From the NCBI GenBank assembly GCA_965204875.1, contig OZ242020.1, positions 2,790,001-2,854,000 of the forward strand: a stretch of DNA of 64,000 nucleotides, read 5' to 3'. Below, piece by piece: positions 33,316 through 40,503 of the stretch. Source of the DNA: Aldehydirespirator sp965204875 (lineage in GTDB: Bacteria; Actinomycetota; Acidimicrobiia; Acidimicrobiales; Aldehydirespiratoraceae). The stretch's first letter is position 1; every line of letters begins with the position of its first letter. The notes under the pieces were generated by a model. It was not told where the DNA came from. It did no database searches and saw only the letters and a program-made list of their open reading frames with translations. The translations under genes and the position numbers were made by a program.

Positions 33316-34197
33316 TCAGCCCCCGCGCGGCTCCTCCACCGGCAGCATCGCCAGGTTGGACCACTCGCTGGTCACGGCCGCGGCCGTGTCCAGCAGGGCC
33401 GGCAGGTACTCACCGACCAGGTGCGCGATCGAGGTCTCGGCCGCATACACGGTCACGTTCATCGCCGCCGCGATGCGCTGCCGGTCGTCGCGCACAGGTG
33501 CCGCTATCGAGCGGATCCCCACCGTCAGCAACTCGTCGGACAGCGCCCAGCCGCGCTCGCGCACTTCGGCCAGGCTCTCGACCAACTCGGCCGCAGAGGG
33601 CACCACACGCGGGATGATGCCCGACTCCGAGGGCTGCTCGAGAACCGCTTCGAGAGCCTCGGGCCCCAGTTCCGACAGCAGCACCTTGCCCATCGATGTG
33701 GCCACGGCAGGGAAACGGGTACCGATGCTCACTGACAGCGCGATGATCTTCGCGACCGGCACCCGCGCCGTGTACACGATGTCGCTGCCGTCGAGCTGTG
33801 ACATCGAGCTCGACTCGCGCGTCCTGCTCACCAGCGCCACCAGATGGGGCCGGGCGACGTCCCACAATCCCTGCGCAGCGATCCCGGCCGTGCCGATCTC
33901 GAGCACCTTGGTGGTGAGCGAGTACGCGCCGCCGACGAAGCGCACGTACCCGAGCTCCTCGAGGGTCATGAGCAGCCGGCGCGCCGTGGGCCGCGCCAAC
34001 CCCGTGCGGGTGGCCGCCTCGCTGACCGTGAGCTCCATGGCCGTGGGCCCGAAGGCCTTGAGCACGTCGAGTCCCCGCGCCAGCGCCTCGACGAACTCGC
34101 GCCTGTCCCTGGAGCCCGCCTGCGGCTGCACGCCGTCGGCTAACGGCGAGAGGTCAGCGCTCTCACCGTCGCGACCGGAGCCCGGCTGCGGCCTCAC
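33316..34197 (-). CDS. IclR-family transcriptional regulator
   Basis: An IclR/PcaR-type regulator. The winged helix-turn-helix is near the N-terminus (ELTVSEAATRTGLARPTARR, then LLMTLEELGYV). The C-terminal effector domain includes RESSSMSQLDGSDIVYTARV, SIGTRFPAVATSMGKVLL and SIAAPVRDD. Relatives govern 3-oxoadipate pathway genes. I chose the GTG at 34197 because longer starts run into the divergent CoA-transferase gene. The GTG at 34131 is also possible. The N-terminal leader contains two copies of a V[R/Q]PQ[P/A]GS motif that may be untranslated. Confidence 0.85.
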   Translation of the reverse strand: MRPQPGSGRDGESADLSPLADGVQPQAGSRDRREFVEALARGLDVLKAFGPTAMELTVSEAATRTGLARPTARRLLMTLEELGYVRFVGGAYSLTTKVLEIGTAGIAAQGLWDVARPHLVALVSRTRESSSMSQLDGSDIVYTARVPVAKIIALSVSIGTRFPAVATSMGKVLLSELGPEALEAVLEQPSESGIIPRVVPSAAELVESLAEVRERGWALSDELLTVGIRSIAAPVRDDRQRIAAAMNVTVYAAETSIAHLVGEYLPALLDTAAAVTSEWSNLAMLPVEEPRGG

Positions 34198-34218
34198 GCC
34201 GTCCCCTGCCCGCACAGA

Positions 34219-35418
34219 GTGCCTGCGGTGACACCGGCGGAAGGATCCGGAGAGCCGCAAGCGGCCGGGCGCGCCCCGCTCGAGGGGATCCTCGTCGCCG
34301 ACCTGTCCAGGGTGCTGGCCGGGCCGTACTGCACGATGCTGCTCGCCGACCTCGGTGCCACCGTGATCAAGGTGGAGAGCGCGGGGGGCGACGACACGCG
34401 GGCCTGGACCCCTCCGGAGAAGGACGGCATATCGACTTACTTTATGTCGATAAACCGCAACAAGCGGTCAATAGTGCTCGACTTCCGCGACCCCGGCGAC
34501 GTAGCGCTCGTGCACGAGCTGTTCCGCCGGGCCGACGTCGCCATCGAGAACTTCAAGGCGGGCGCGCTGGCCAAGTTCGGGCTGGACCACCGGTGCGCGC
34601 TGTCCCTCAACCCGGCACTGATATACGCCTCGATCAGCGGCTTCGGCACGGCCGAGGGGGCCGGGCTGCCCGGCTATGACCTGGTCGTTCAGGCCGTCTC
34701 GGGGCTCATGAGCCTGACCGGAGACGCGGCCGGCCCGGCCTACAGGGCCGGGATCTCGGTGTTCGACGTGATGACCGGCCTGCACGCAACCATCGGGATA
34801 CTCGCCGCGCTGCGCCACCGCACGGCCACCGGCCAGGGCCAGCATGTGGAGCTGAACCTGATGTCGTCGGCGCTGTCGGGACTGGTGAACCAGACCGGCG
34901 CCTACACCGCCTCGGGCACAGTGCCCCACCGGATGGGCAACGCCCACCCGAGCGTCTACCCGTACGAGGTGTTCGCGGCGGCCGACCGGGACATGATCAT
35001 CGCCGCGGGCAACGACGCTCAGTTCAAGGCGCTGTGCGGCGTGCTGGGCATCGGCGAGCTGGCCGCCGACACGCGCTTCAAATTGAACGCCGACCGCACC
35101 CGCAACCGCGAGCAGATGCACCCGGTGCTCACCGAGGCCGTGGCGCGCTGGAGCGCGGATGACCTCTTCGGGGCACTCAACGCCGCCGGCGTGCCGTGCG
35201 GGCCCATCAACTCGGTGCGCCAGGGAATCGAGCTGGCCGAACGCCTGGGGCTGGAGCCGCGCGTGACGCTCGGCGAGGGCGTCCGCGCCGTGGACCTGGT
35301 GCGCAACCCCATCACCTTCAGCGACGCCTCGTTGCGCTACAACGAGCCTCCGCCGGAGCTCGGCGAGCACAGCGAGGAGATCCGCGCCTGGCTGTCGACG
35401 CCCCAAGACAGCACGTGA
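34219..35418 (+). CDS. class III (CaiB/BaiF) CoA-transferase
   Basis: About 399 residues. Family marks are DLSRVLAGPYCTMLLADLGA, VIKVESAGGDDTRAW, NRNKRSIVLDF and the catalytic Asp in PGYDLVVQAVSGLMSLTG. These enzymes move CoA between acids through an aspartyl intermediate. The GTG at 34228 is an equally plausible start. It overlaps the next gene by four bases, so the pair probably acts together on one acid. Which acid is not visible. Confidence 0.9.
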   Translation: MPAVTPAEGSGEPQAAGRAPLEGILVADLSRVLAGPYCTMLLADLGATVIKVESAGGDDTRAWTPPEKDGISTYFMSINRNKRSIVLDFRDPGDVALVHELFRRADVAIENFKAGALAKFGLDHRCALSLNPALIYASISGFGTAEGAGLPGYDLVVQAVSGLMSLTGDAAGPAYRAGISVFDVMTGLHATIGILAALRHRTATGQGQHVELNLMSSALSGLVNQTGAYTASGTVPHRMGNAHPSVYPYEVFAAADRDMIIAAGNDAQFKALCGVLGIGELAADTRFKLNADRTRNREQMHPVLTEAVARWSADDLFGALNAAGVPCGPINSVRQGIELAERLGLEPRVTLGEGVRAVDLVRNPITFSDASLRYNEPPPELGEHSEEIRAWLSTPQDST

Positions 35419-36212
35419 GCACAGCACCCGCCTACCGCAGCGGGCTGGGCGCCTCCGACGCTGACAGCATCACCCTACTCGGCCACAGCCTCACAGAGGA
35501 GTTGATGGGCAGGGTGTCCTTCGGTGAGCTGGCCTACTGGCTCATGGCCAAGCGGCGGCCCACCCCGCAGCAGCGCAACATGTTCGAGGCGGTGCTGGTC
35601 GCGCTCGCCGACCACGGCTTCACCCCCACGGCCATCGCCGCGAGGGTGACGCTGCTGAGCGCGCCCGAGTCGATCCAGGGAGCGCTCGCGGCCGGCCTGC
35701 TCGGGGGCGGCGACCGCTTCCTCGGAGTGACCGAGAACGCGGCCCGCTTCCTGCACGCCGCTCTCGACGGCCGCGACCCGCTTCCTGCCGATGACGGCGG
35801 CTGGGACGCTCTGGCCACCGAGGTCGTCAGCGCGGCCCGGGCCTCTGGACGCTTCGTGCCCGGCCTGGGACACCCGGTACACAGGCACGGCGACCCCCGC
35901 ACGCCGGTGCTGTTCGACCTGGCCCGCCAGAACGACCTTTACGGCCCCCATCTGGAGCTGTTCGCGGCCATCGGCCGCGTGCATCCCGCGGTGCTGGGCG
36001 TGACGCTGCCCCTCAACGGCGCCGGCACCTGCGGGGCCGTGCTGGCCGACATCGGCCTGCCCCTGGGCGTGGCACGCGGGGTGGCGCTGCTGGCGCGCTG
36101 CGCGGGGCTGCTCGGCCACCTCGCCGAGGAGCTCGACGACCCCATCGGCAACGACATCTACATGTCCGTGGATCGCAACGTCCACTACCAGCCCCCGGAC
36201 ACGGACACCTGA
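35415..36212 (+). CDS. citryl-CoA lyase / citrate synthase-like protein
   Basis: A 265-residue protein with the small-domain fold of citrate synthases: GRVSFGELAYWLMAKRRPTP, FVPGLGHPVHRHGDPRTPVL, NGAGTCGAVLADIG and a helical C-terminus. The length matches proteins annotated as citryl-CoA lyase, which lack the full synthase. The GTG start overlaps the stop of the CoA-transferase (GTGA). An activation-then-cleavage pair (CoA transfer, then retro-Claisen) is the simplest reading, but the substrate is unknown. Confidence 0.82.
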   Translation: MSTAPAYRSGLGASDADSITLLGHSLTEELMGRVSFGELAYWLMAKRRPTPQQRNMFEAVLVALADHGFTPTAIAARVTLLSAPESIQGALAAGLLGGGDRFLGVTENAARFLHAALDGRDPLPADDGGWDALATEVVSAARASGRFVPGLGHPVHRHGDPRTPVLFDLARQNDLYGPHLELFAAIGRVHPAVLGVTLPLNGAGTCGAVLADIGLPLGVARGVALLARCAGLLGHLAEELDDPIGNDIYMSVDRNVHYQPPDTDT

Positions 36213-36225
36213 CAAGGAGCTGGCC

Positions 36226-37116
36226 TCAGGGGCATGGGGGCACCCCTACCGGCTCTCTGAGGCTCGAGGTTGCTAGCAGCTGCTCGACGGCGCCCGCCCG
36301 GGTGGCGTAGGCGACATCGACATCGCCGCGGCGCGAGGTGCTCCACACCACGCCGAGAGACGCCGTCCGACCATCGATCCGAGCCGCCAGCGCCGCCCCC
36401 GAGTCGCCCGTCTCGACGTCGGCGGCCAGCAGCCAGGAGGGCCGCTCGATCCGCTCCCTGCCGGCCACCGCCTCGGTGCGCACGGTCACCGGCCGGTCGA
36501 TCCTGAACGGCGTGGGGTCGGGCTCGCCCTCGCCCTCCCAGGCCAGCAGTGCCCCCACTGTGCCGTCGGGCACCGCCCCGGCCAGGGGCAATGGCACCAG
36601 CCCGGCGCCCTCGGCACGCAGCACGGCCAGGTCGTTCACCAGATCGATCGCCACCACCACGGCGTCCAGCACGCGGCCGTCCGCAAGCTCGACGCTCGGC
36701 TCGTGCATACCCACCATCAGGTGGGCGTTGGTCACGATGAGGTCACCGTCACCGGCGGCGAACCCGCTGCCCTCGTGCACGATCCCCCTGCATCCCGTCC
36801 CGCTGACCCGCACCGACGAGCCGACGGCCGCCGCCAGCGCAGCCGGGCTGAGGCCGTGGTCGCTCGGGGCGGGTCCCGGGTCGGGAGGATCGTCCAGCGG
36901 CGGGCGAGCAGAGGCGGCATCCGGAGTTCTCGCTCCGCCGGCGTCGCCTCCGCCCGGTCGGACCGTGCCGGCCGCCTCGCCGGCCGAGGCTGACACGCTC
37001 GAGCTGCTGCGCGGCGCGGACTCCGGACGCAGCCACAACACGGCGGCCGTCACGGACCCCAGCGCCAGGAGCGTCACCACGACCAATGCGGCAGCTCGAC
37101 GCCGCGCCCGCGTCAC
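36226..37116 (-). CDS. membrane-anchored trypsin-like serine protease
   Basis: A 296-residue protein with an N-terminal signal anchor (about residues 8-30), a Pro/Ser/Gly-rich linker, then an S1-fold domain. The catalytic triad is His in VTNAHLM, Asp in DLVNDLAVL and Ser in ETGDSGAAL. The oxyanion region is GSGFAAGDGDLIVTNAH. There is no PDZ domain. It is convergent with the citryl-CoA lyase-like gene and may be a cell-envelope stress or processing protease. Confidence 0.85.
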   Translation of the reverse strand: MTRARRRAAALVVVTLLALGSVTAAVLWLRPESAPRSSSSVSASAGEAAGTVRPGGGDAGGARTPDAASARPPLDDPPDPGPAPSDHGLSPAALAAAVGSSVRVSGTGCRGIVHEGSGFAAGDGDLIVTNAHLMVGMHEPSVELADGRVLDAVVVAIDLVNDLAVLRAEGAGLVPLPLAGAVPDGTVGALLAWEGEGEPDPTPFRIDRPVTVRTEAVAGRERIERPSWLLAADVETGDSGAALAARIDGRTASLGVVWSTSRRGDVDVAYATRAGAVEQLLATSSLREPVGVPPCP

Positions 37117-37258
37117 TGCACCATCGGGCGGGTGGCGGCAGGCGGCATTTCGGCGCTGCCCGCTGGCATGCCTCTCAACAGCCGCATCACCGCACCGTCC
37201 GGCGACTCCTCGATCAGCTTCAACGACCCCTTGCGCGGCATGCCTCTCACTGGCCGCC

Positions 37259-38035
37259 TCACTGCACGGTCAGGCGGCTGGTGGTGAGAAAGCCCGTGTG
37301 GGCGACCATCCGGTGGTTGGGGCGCACTGCCGCGCCCTCCACGTGCCAGCCCCGCTGCAGGATCTCAACCGTGTCGTGCAACGCGAAGGGCGAGTCCTGT
37401 AGGGACTCGCGCAGGCGTGACACCTGAATGATGCTGGGAGTGAAGGCGAGCAGGATCCCGCCCGGCCGAAGCGCCGCCGCGGCCGGGCCCACCGCCCGCC
37501 AGGGCTCGGGCAGGTCCAGCAGCACCCGGTCGAGGCCCGACTCGTCGATCCCGTCATAGACGTCGCACACCTCGGTGTGGTAGCGGGCCAGCGCCTCAGC
37601 ACCGCAGAAGCGCTCGACGTTGGCGCGGGCGCGGGCGCAGAAGTCCTCGCGCACCTCGTAGCCGATCACGTGCGCGCCGGCTCGGAGCAGCGCCGCCGAC
37701 AGCGCCCCCGAGCCCACCCCGGCCTCGAGCACTCGGGCGCCGGGGAATATGTCGGCGCGAACGAGTATCGGGCCGATGTCTTTGGGGTAGATGACCTGGG
37801 CGCCCCTGGGCATCTTGAGGGTGGCGTCGGCCAGGGTGGGTCGCAGCGCCAGGAAGGTCGTGCCACGAGACGACCGCAGCGTCGCGCCCTCGCCGGCCCC
37901 GATGATGTCGTCGTGCGGCAGCACGCCGGTGTGGGTGTGGAACTCGCGACCCTCGACTAGATCGAACAGGTAGCGGCGCATCTTGCGGTCGATCAGAAGC
38001 ACCGGCTCGCCCGGCCGGAAGGCCCGCTCGCTCAT
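37259..38035 (-). CDS. trmI: tRNA (adenine-58-N1)-methyltransferase TrmI
   Basis: A 258-residue SAM-dependent methyltransferase that makes m1A58 in the tRNA T-loop. The N-terminal beta domain (RPGEPVLLIDRKMRRYLFDL) is followed by the SAM motif VLEAGVGSGALSAALLRAGA and then VLLDLPEPW. I chose the ATG at 38035 because the longer frame upstream runs into a tandem-repeat tract with a Cys-rich translation. It is next to another T-loop modification enzyme (TtuA-like). Confidence 0.92.
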   Translation of the reverse strand: MSERAFRPGEPVLLIDRKMRRYLFDLVEGREFHTHTGVLPHDDIIGAGEGATLRSSRGTTFLALRPTLADATLKMPRGAQVIYPKDIGPILVRADIFPGARVLEAGVGSGALSAALLRAGAHVIGYEVREDFCARARANVERFCGAEALARYHTEVCDVYDGIDESGLDRVLLDLPEPWRAVGPAAAALRPGGILLAFTPSIIQVSRLRESLQDSPFALHDTVEILQRGWHVEGAAVRPNHRMVAHTGFLTTSRLTVQ

Positions 38036-38070
38036 CGTGCCCGCCCACTCCTGCAGCATCCAGCAGATAC

Positions 38071-38160
38071 AGACCGGCACTCGCTCGCACGGCACGAGAC
38101 GGCAACAGACCGGCACTCGCTCGCACGGCACGAGACGGCAACAGACCGGCACTCGCTCAC
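38071..38160. repeat. 36-bp tandem repeat, 2.5 copies, upstream of trmI
   Basis: A unit beginning AGACCGGCACTCGCTCGCAC occupies 38071-38106 and 38107-38142, with a partial third copy to 38160. There are no spacers. It fills the gap between ttuA and trmI and may lie in the trmI leader. Confidence 0.88.
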
Positions 38161-38183
38161 GGTGAGGGTCGGCCGCTCGCTCA

Positions 38184-39146
38184 TCAGTGGCGGTGCCGGG
38201 TGCCGAGGCTCACCGGCTGAGGCGACATCGCCCGCGCCGGCTGGAGTGACGTTGCCCGCGCCACCAAACGGCAGAAGGCGCAGGTGCCGGCGTCGGTGGG
38301 CGCTCCGCACGACTCGCAGGGCGCCAGCTCGCCCCGATCCCGCTCGACCTCGGCTCGGAAGCGCTCCGAGGCCCGCTCCAGGAAACCGAAGTAGAAGTCG
38401 TGCTTGGCACCGGGCGAGTTGACCTCGATGTCGTTGAGCGCGGCCTTGTAGGCGAGATGTTTGTTGCCCGCGGCCATCGGGCACTCCTCCACCACGTAGT
38501 CGATGCCGCGCAGCAGGCAGTAGGCGGCGGTCTCGCGCTCGCTCAGGCGCACCAGCGGCTTGACCTTGCGCGGGAAGCCGTCGCGTGCGGTGAGCACCGG
38601 CAACTGGCGTCCCAGGTACTCGGTCTTCCAGCGCAGCGTGTTGCCCAGCAGCACGGCCGCCTCGTCGTCGAGGTTGTGCCCGGTGGCCACCGCTGCGTAG
38701 CCGCCGTTGCGGGCCGCTTCGTCGAAGAGGTGCCGCTTGGACAGACCGCAGGCCGAGCACGGGGCGCGCCGGGCCGCCCGGGCGCCGTCGGGCACGTCGA
38801 AGCCGTGTTCCTCGAGCAGGTCGACGGTGCGAAGGGTGAGGCCCCGGCGCTGCGCGTAGCGGCGGGCGTATCCGGTGGACTCCTTGCTGTAGTCACCGAT
38901 GCCGAGCCCGATGCAGAAGCCGTCGGCGGCGTAGCCGAGTTCTGTGAGGATGTCCCAGAGCGCCAGGCTGTCCTTGCCCCCCGACACGGCCACCAGCACG
39001 CGGTCGCCACCTTCGAGCATCTCGAACTGCTTGATCGCTCGGGCCACCTGGTCGCGGCACAGGCGCAGGAAGTGCTCGGTGCAGAAGTTGGCATTGTGGC
39101 GGCGCACATCGATCACCGCCGGCCCCCGGCAGACCCGGCACTTCAC
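38184..39146 (-). CDS. ttuA: tRNA U54 2-sulfurtransferase (TtuA-like)
   Basis: A 320-residue PP-loop ATPase with two zinc ribbons: CRVCRGPA with FCTEHF at the N-terminus, and CESCGAPTDAGTCAFC at the C-terminus. The ATP loop is VLVAVSGGKDSLAL. Catalytic Cys residues lie in PCSACGLSKRHLF and VVEECPMA. It adenylates U54 and adds sulfur delivered by a ubiquitin-like protein. The MoaD/ThiS-like gene overlapping its start fits TtuB. With TrmI next door, both enzymes act on the tRNA T-loop. Confidence 0.87.
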   Translation of the reverse strand: MKCRVCRGPAVIDVRRHNANFCTEHFLRLCRDQVARAIKQFEMLEGGDRVLVAVSGGKDSLALWDILTELGYAADGFCIGLGIGDYSKESTGYARRYAQRRGLTLRTVDLLEEHGFDVPDGARAARRAPCSACGLSKRHLFDEAARNGGYAAVATGHNLDDEAAVLLGNTLRWKTEYLGRQLPVLTARDGFPRKVKPLVRLSERETAAYCLLRGIDYVVEECPMAAGNKHLAYKAALNDIEVNSPGAKHDFYFGFLERASERFRAEVERDRGELAPCESCGAPTDAGTCAFCRLVARATSLQPARAMSPQPVSLGTRHRH

Positions 39147-39430
39147 CGCTGCGGTGCCCCCGATGGCGTGCCGCCGCCGTGCAGGTGCGGACGAGCCTGG
39201 CTTGAGTACCGCCGGAATGTGCCCACCGGTACGCCGCCGCCGCCCGAGATGACGCTGCGCACCTCGACCTCGGAGTCGTCGGCCAGCATGCGGTCGCCGG
39301 GAACCAGCTCGCCGTCGCAGATCACCAGGTGGGACTCCCGGTTGAGTTCCAGACGCGCCAAGAGGGTGGACACGGTCACGGGTCCGGCGACCTCGACCTG
39401 CCGGGCCGGGTTTCGCAGCAGCACCCTCAT
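39143..39430 (-). CDS. ttuB: MoaD/ThiS-like sulfur-carrier protein (TtuB-like) with a C-terminal extension
   Basis: Residues 1-64 form a ubiquitin-like sulfur carrier (VTVSTLLARLELNRESHLVI, CDGELVPGDRML, SEVEVRSVISGG). Such proteins normally end in Gly-Gly, which is converted to a thiocarboxylate. Here the frame continues for 31 residues after the Gly-Gly (GGVPVGTFRRYSSQARPHLH and onward). Its stop overlaps the ttuA start (GTGA). Unless the tail is removed, the carrier could not be activated. Confidence 0.8.
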   Translation of the reverse strand: MRVLLRNPARQVEVAGPVTVSTLLARLELNRESHLVICDGELVPGDRMLADDSEVEVRSVISGGGGVPVGTFRRYSSQARPHLHGGGTPSGAPQR

Positions 39431-39452
39431 CAGCGCGCCAACGGAGTGGACG

Positions 39453-39680
39453 TCAGTCGCTGCCGCGGCGGAAGTGGCGTATCAGCAGCGCCGAGCCGGG
39501 CGCCAGCCGTTGCGAGAACACGACCGGTGCGTGCTTCGTCCCGGCCGCTCTGCGCATGAGACGGGCGGCCCGGCCCGCCACGTACACCGCCAGCCAGAGC
39601 CACGAGCTTCCCAGCAAGCCCCGGCGCAGTGCCTGGCGGCCGATCCAGCCTCGCAGCGCGGCGCTGCCGGGCAGGCGCAC
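39453..39680 (-). CDS. small conserved-looking hypothetical protein
   Basis: A 75-residue basic protein from a GTG. It has an amphipathic or short hydrophobic segment (GLLGSSWLWLAVYVAGRAAR) and ends VVFSQRLAPGSALLIRHF. I recognise the C-terminal motif only as a common feature of small actinobacterial proteins of unknown function. Upstream (39681-39788) are short direct repeats of TCAGACCCTCCGCACTTC. Confidence 0.6.
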   Translation of the reverse strand: MRLPGSAALRGWIGRQALRRGLLGSSWLWLAVYVAGRAARLMRRAAGTKHAPVVFSQRLAPGSALLIRHFRRGSD

Positions 39681-39788
39681 GTGTCAGACCCTCCGCACTT
39701 CGGCGCACATCCGGCCCATTGCGGCGCGCATCCGCCCATTGATGTCCTCACGTTGCGTTGGTGTCCTCACGTTCATCGGGCGCACGTT

Positions 39789-40001
39789 TCAGACCCTCCG
39801 CACTTCCACGACGGTGGAGCGCTTGCGACCGGCCCTGCGACCGGCTAGGTAGGCGAGAAACACCAGCAGTCCCGCCGCGGCGCCGGCCGCGGAGGCGATC
39901 TTGGTGAGCAGCGGCGTGGTCTTGCCGTCGATGTCGCCCTGCAGGTCGCGCAACGCCTCCTCAAGCGAGTCGCGGGTTATCCGCTCCGATTCCTGGCTCA
40001 T
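39789..40001 (-). CDS. small single-pass membrane protein
   Basis: A 70-residue protein: acidic, helical N-terminus (SQESERITRDSLEEALRDLQ), one membrane segment (AGAAAGLLVFLAYLAG) and a basic tail (RRAGRKRSTVVEVRRV). The function is unknown. It lies in a row with the next membrane protein. Confidence 0.65.
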   Translation of the reverse strand: MSQESERITRDSLEEALRDLQGDIDGKTTPLLTKIASAAGAAAGLLVFLAYLAGRRAGRKRSTVVEVRRV

Positions 40002-40061
40002 CTCCGGCTCCTCATGTCAGCCCCACGGCATCCAATCCGTCTTTCAACCGCAGCGCACCGG

Positions 40062-40361
40062 TCATCCCAGGCCGCGCTTGCCGACCTGGCGCAGCAGCAG
40101 CGCTGCCACCACGAGCAGTGCCGCCACGACTACGACGTAGGGGATCCACGACAGGTTCCCCGTGAAGACCGAGCCCGTCTCGGTCTGCAGGGCGCGCAGC
40201 AGCGACATCAGCAGCAGGACGATCCCGACGGCGATGGCGACGCTGCCGGCCAGTCCCACGGCCAGCCACCGGGGAGCCCCCCGAAGCGGGGACAGCAACT
40301 CCTGGCGGGCATACGCCTTCACCAGGTCGTACACGTCTGCCACGCCCTGCTTGCGAGCCAA
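40062..40361 (-). CDS. small two-span membrane protein (holin-X/phage-holin-superfamily-III-like)
   Basis: I chose the TTG at 40361 because GGGAGG lies seven bases upstream, giving 99 residues. A cytoplasmic helix (VADVYDLVKAYARQELLSPL) is followed by two hydrophobic segments and a basic end. The layout resembles small actinobacterial putative holin-superfamily proteins. A membrane-organising role is only a guess. Confidence 0.6.
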   Translation of the reverse strand: MARKQGVADVYDLVKAYARQELLSPLRGAPRWLAVGLAGSVAIAVGIVLLLMSLLRALQTETGSVFTGNLSWIPYVVVVAALLVVAALLLRQVGKRGLG

Positions 40362-40503
40362 TCCTGTTCCTCCCGCTGCGGCGAAGCCCCGAAGTAACGG
40401 CCCGGTCACGCTATCGCCCAGCAGCGCCGCCGTAGCGCCAGAGGCACTCCCGACGACAGTGACCGCACAGAGCATCGCCCCTAGCGCCAGAGGCGGTCTT
40501 GCA

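Noticed and set aside
38071..38160. CRISPR array
   Set aside because: The repeats are contiguous, with no spacers and no cas genes nearby. The same holds for 32443-32496.
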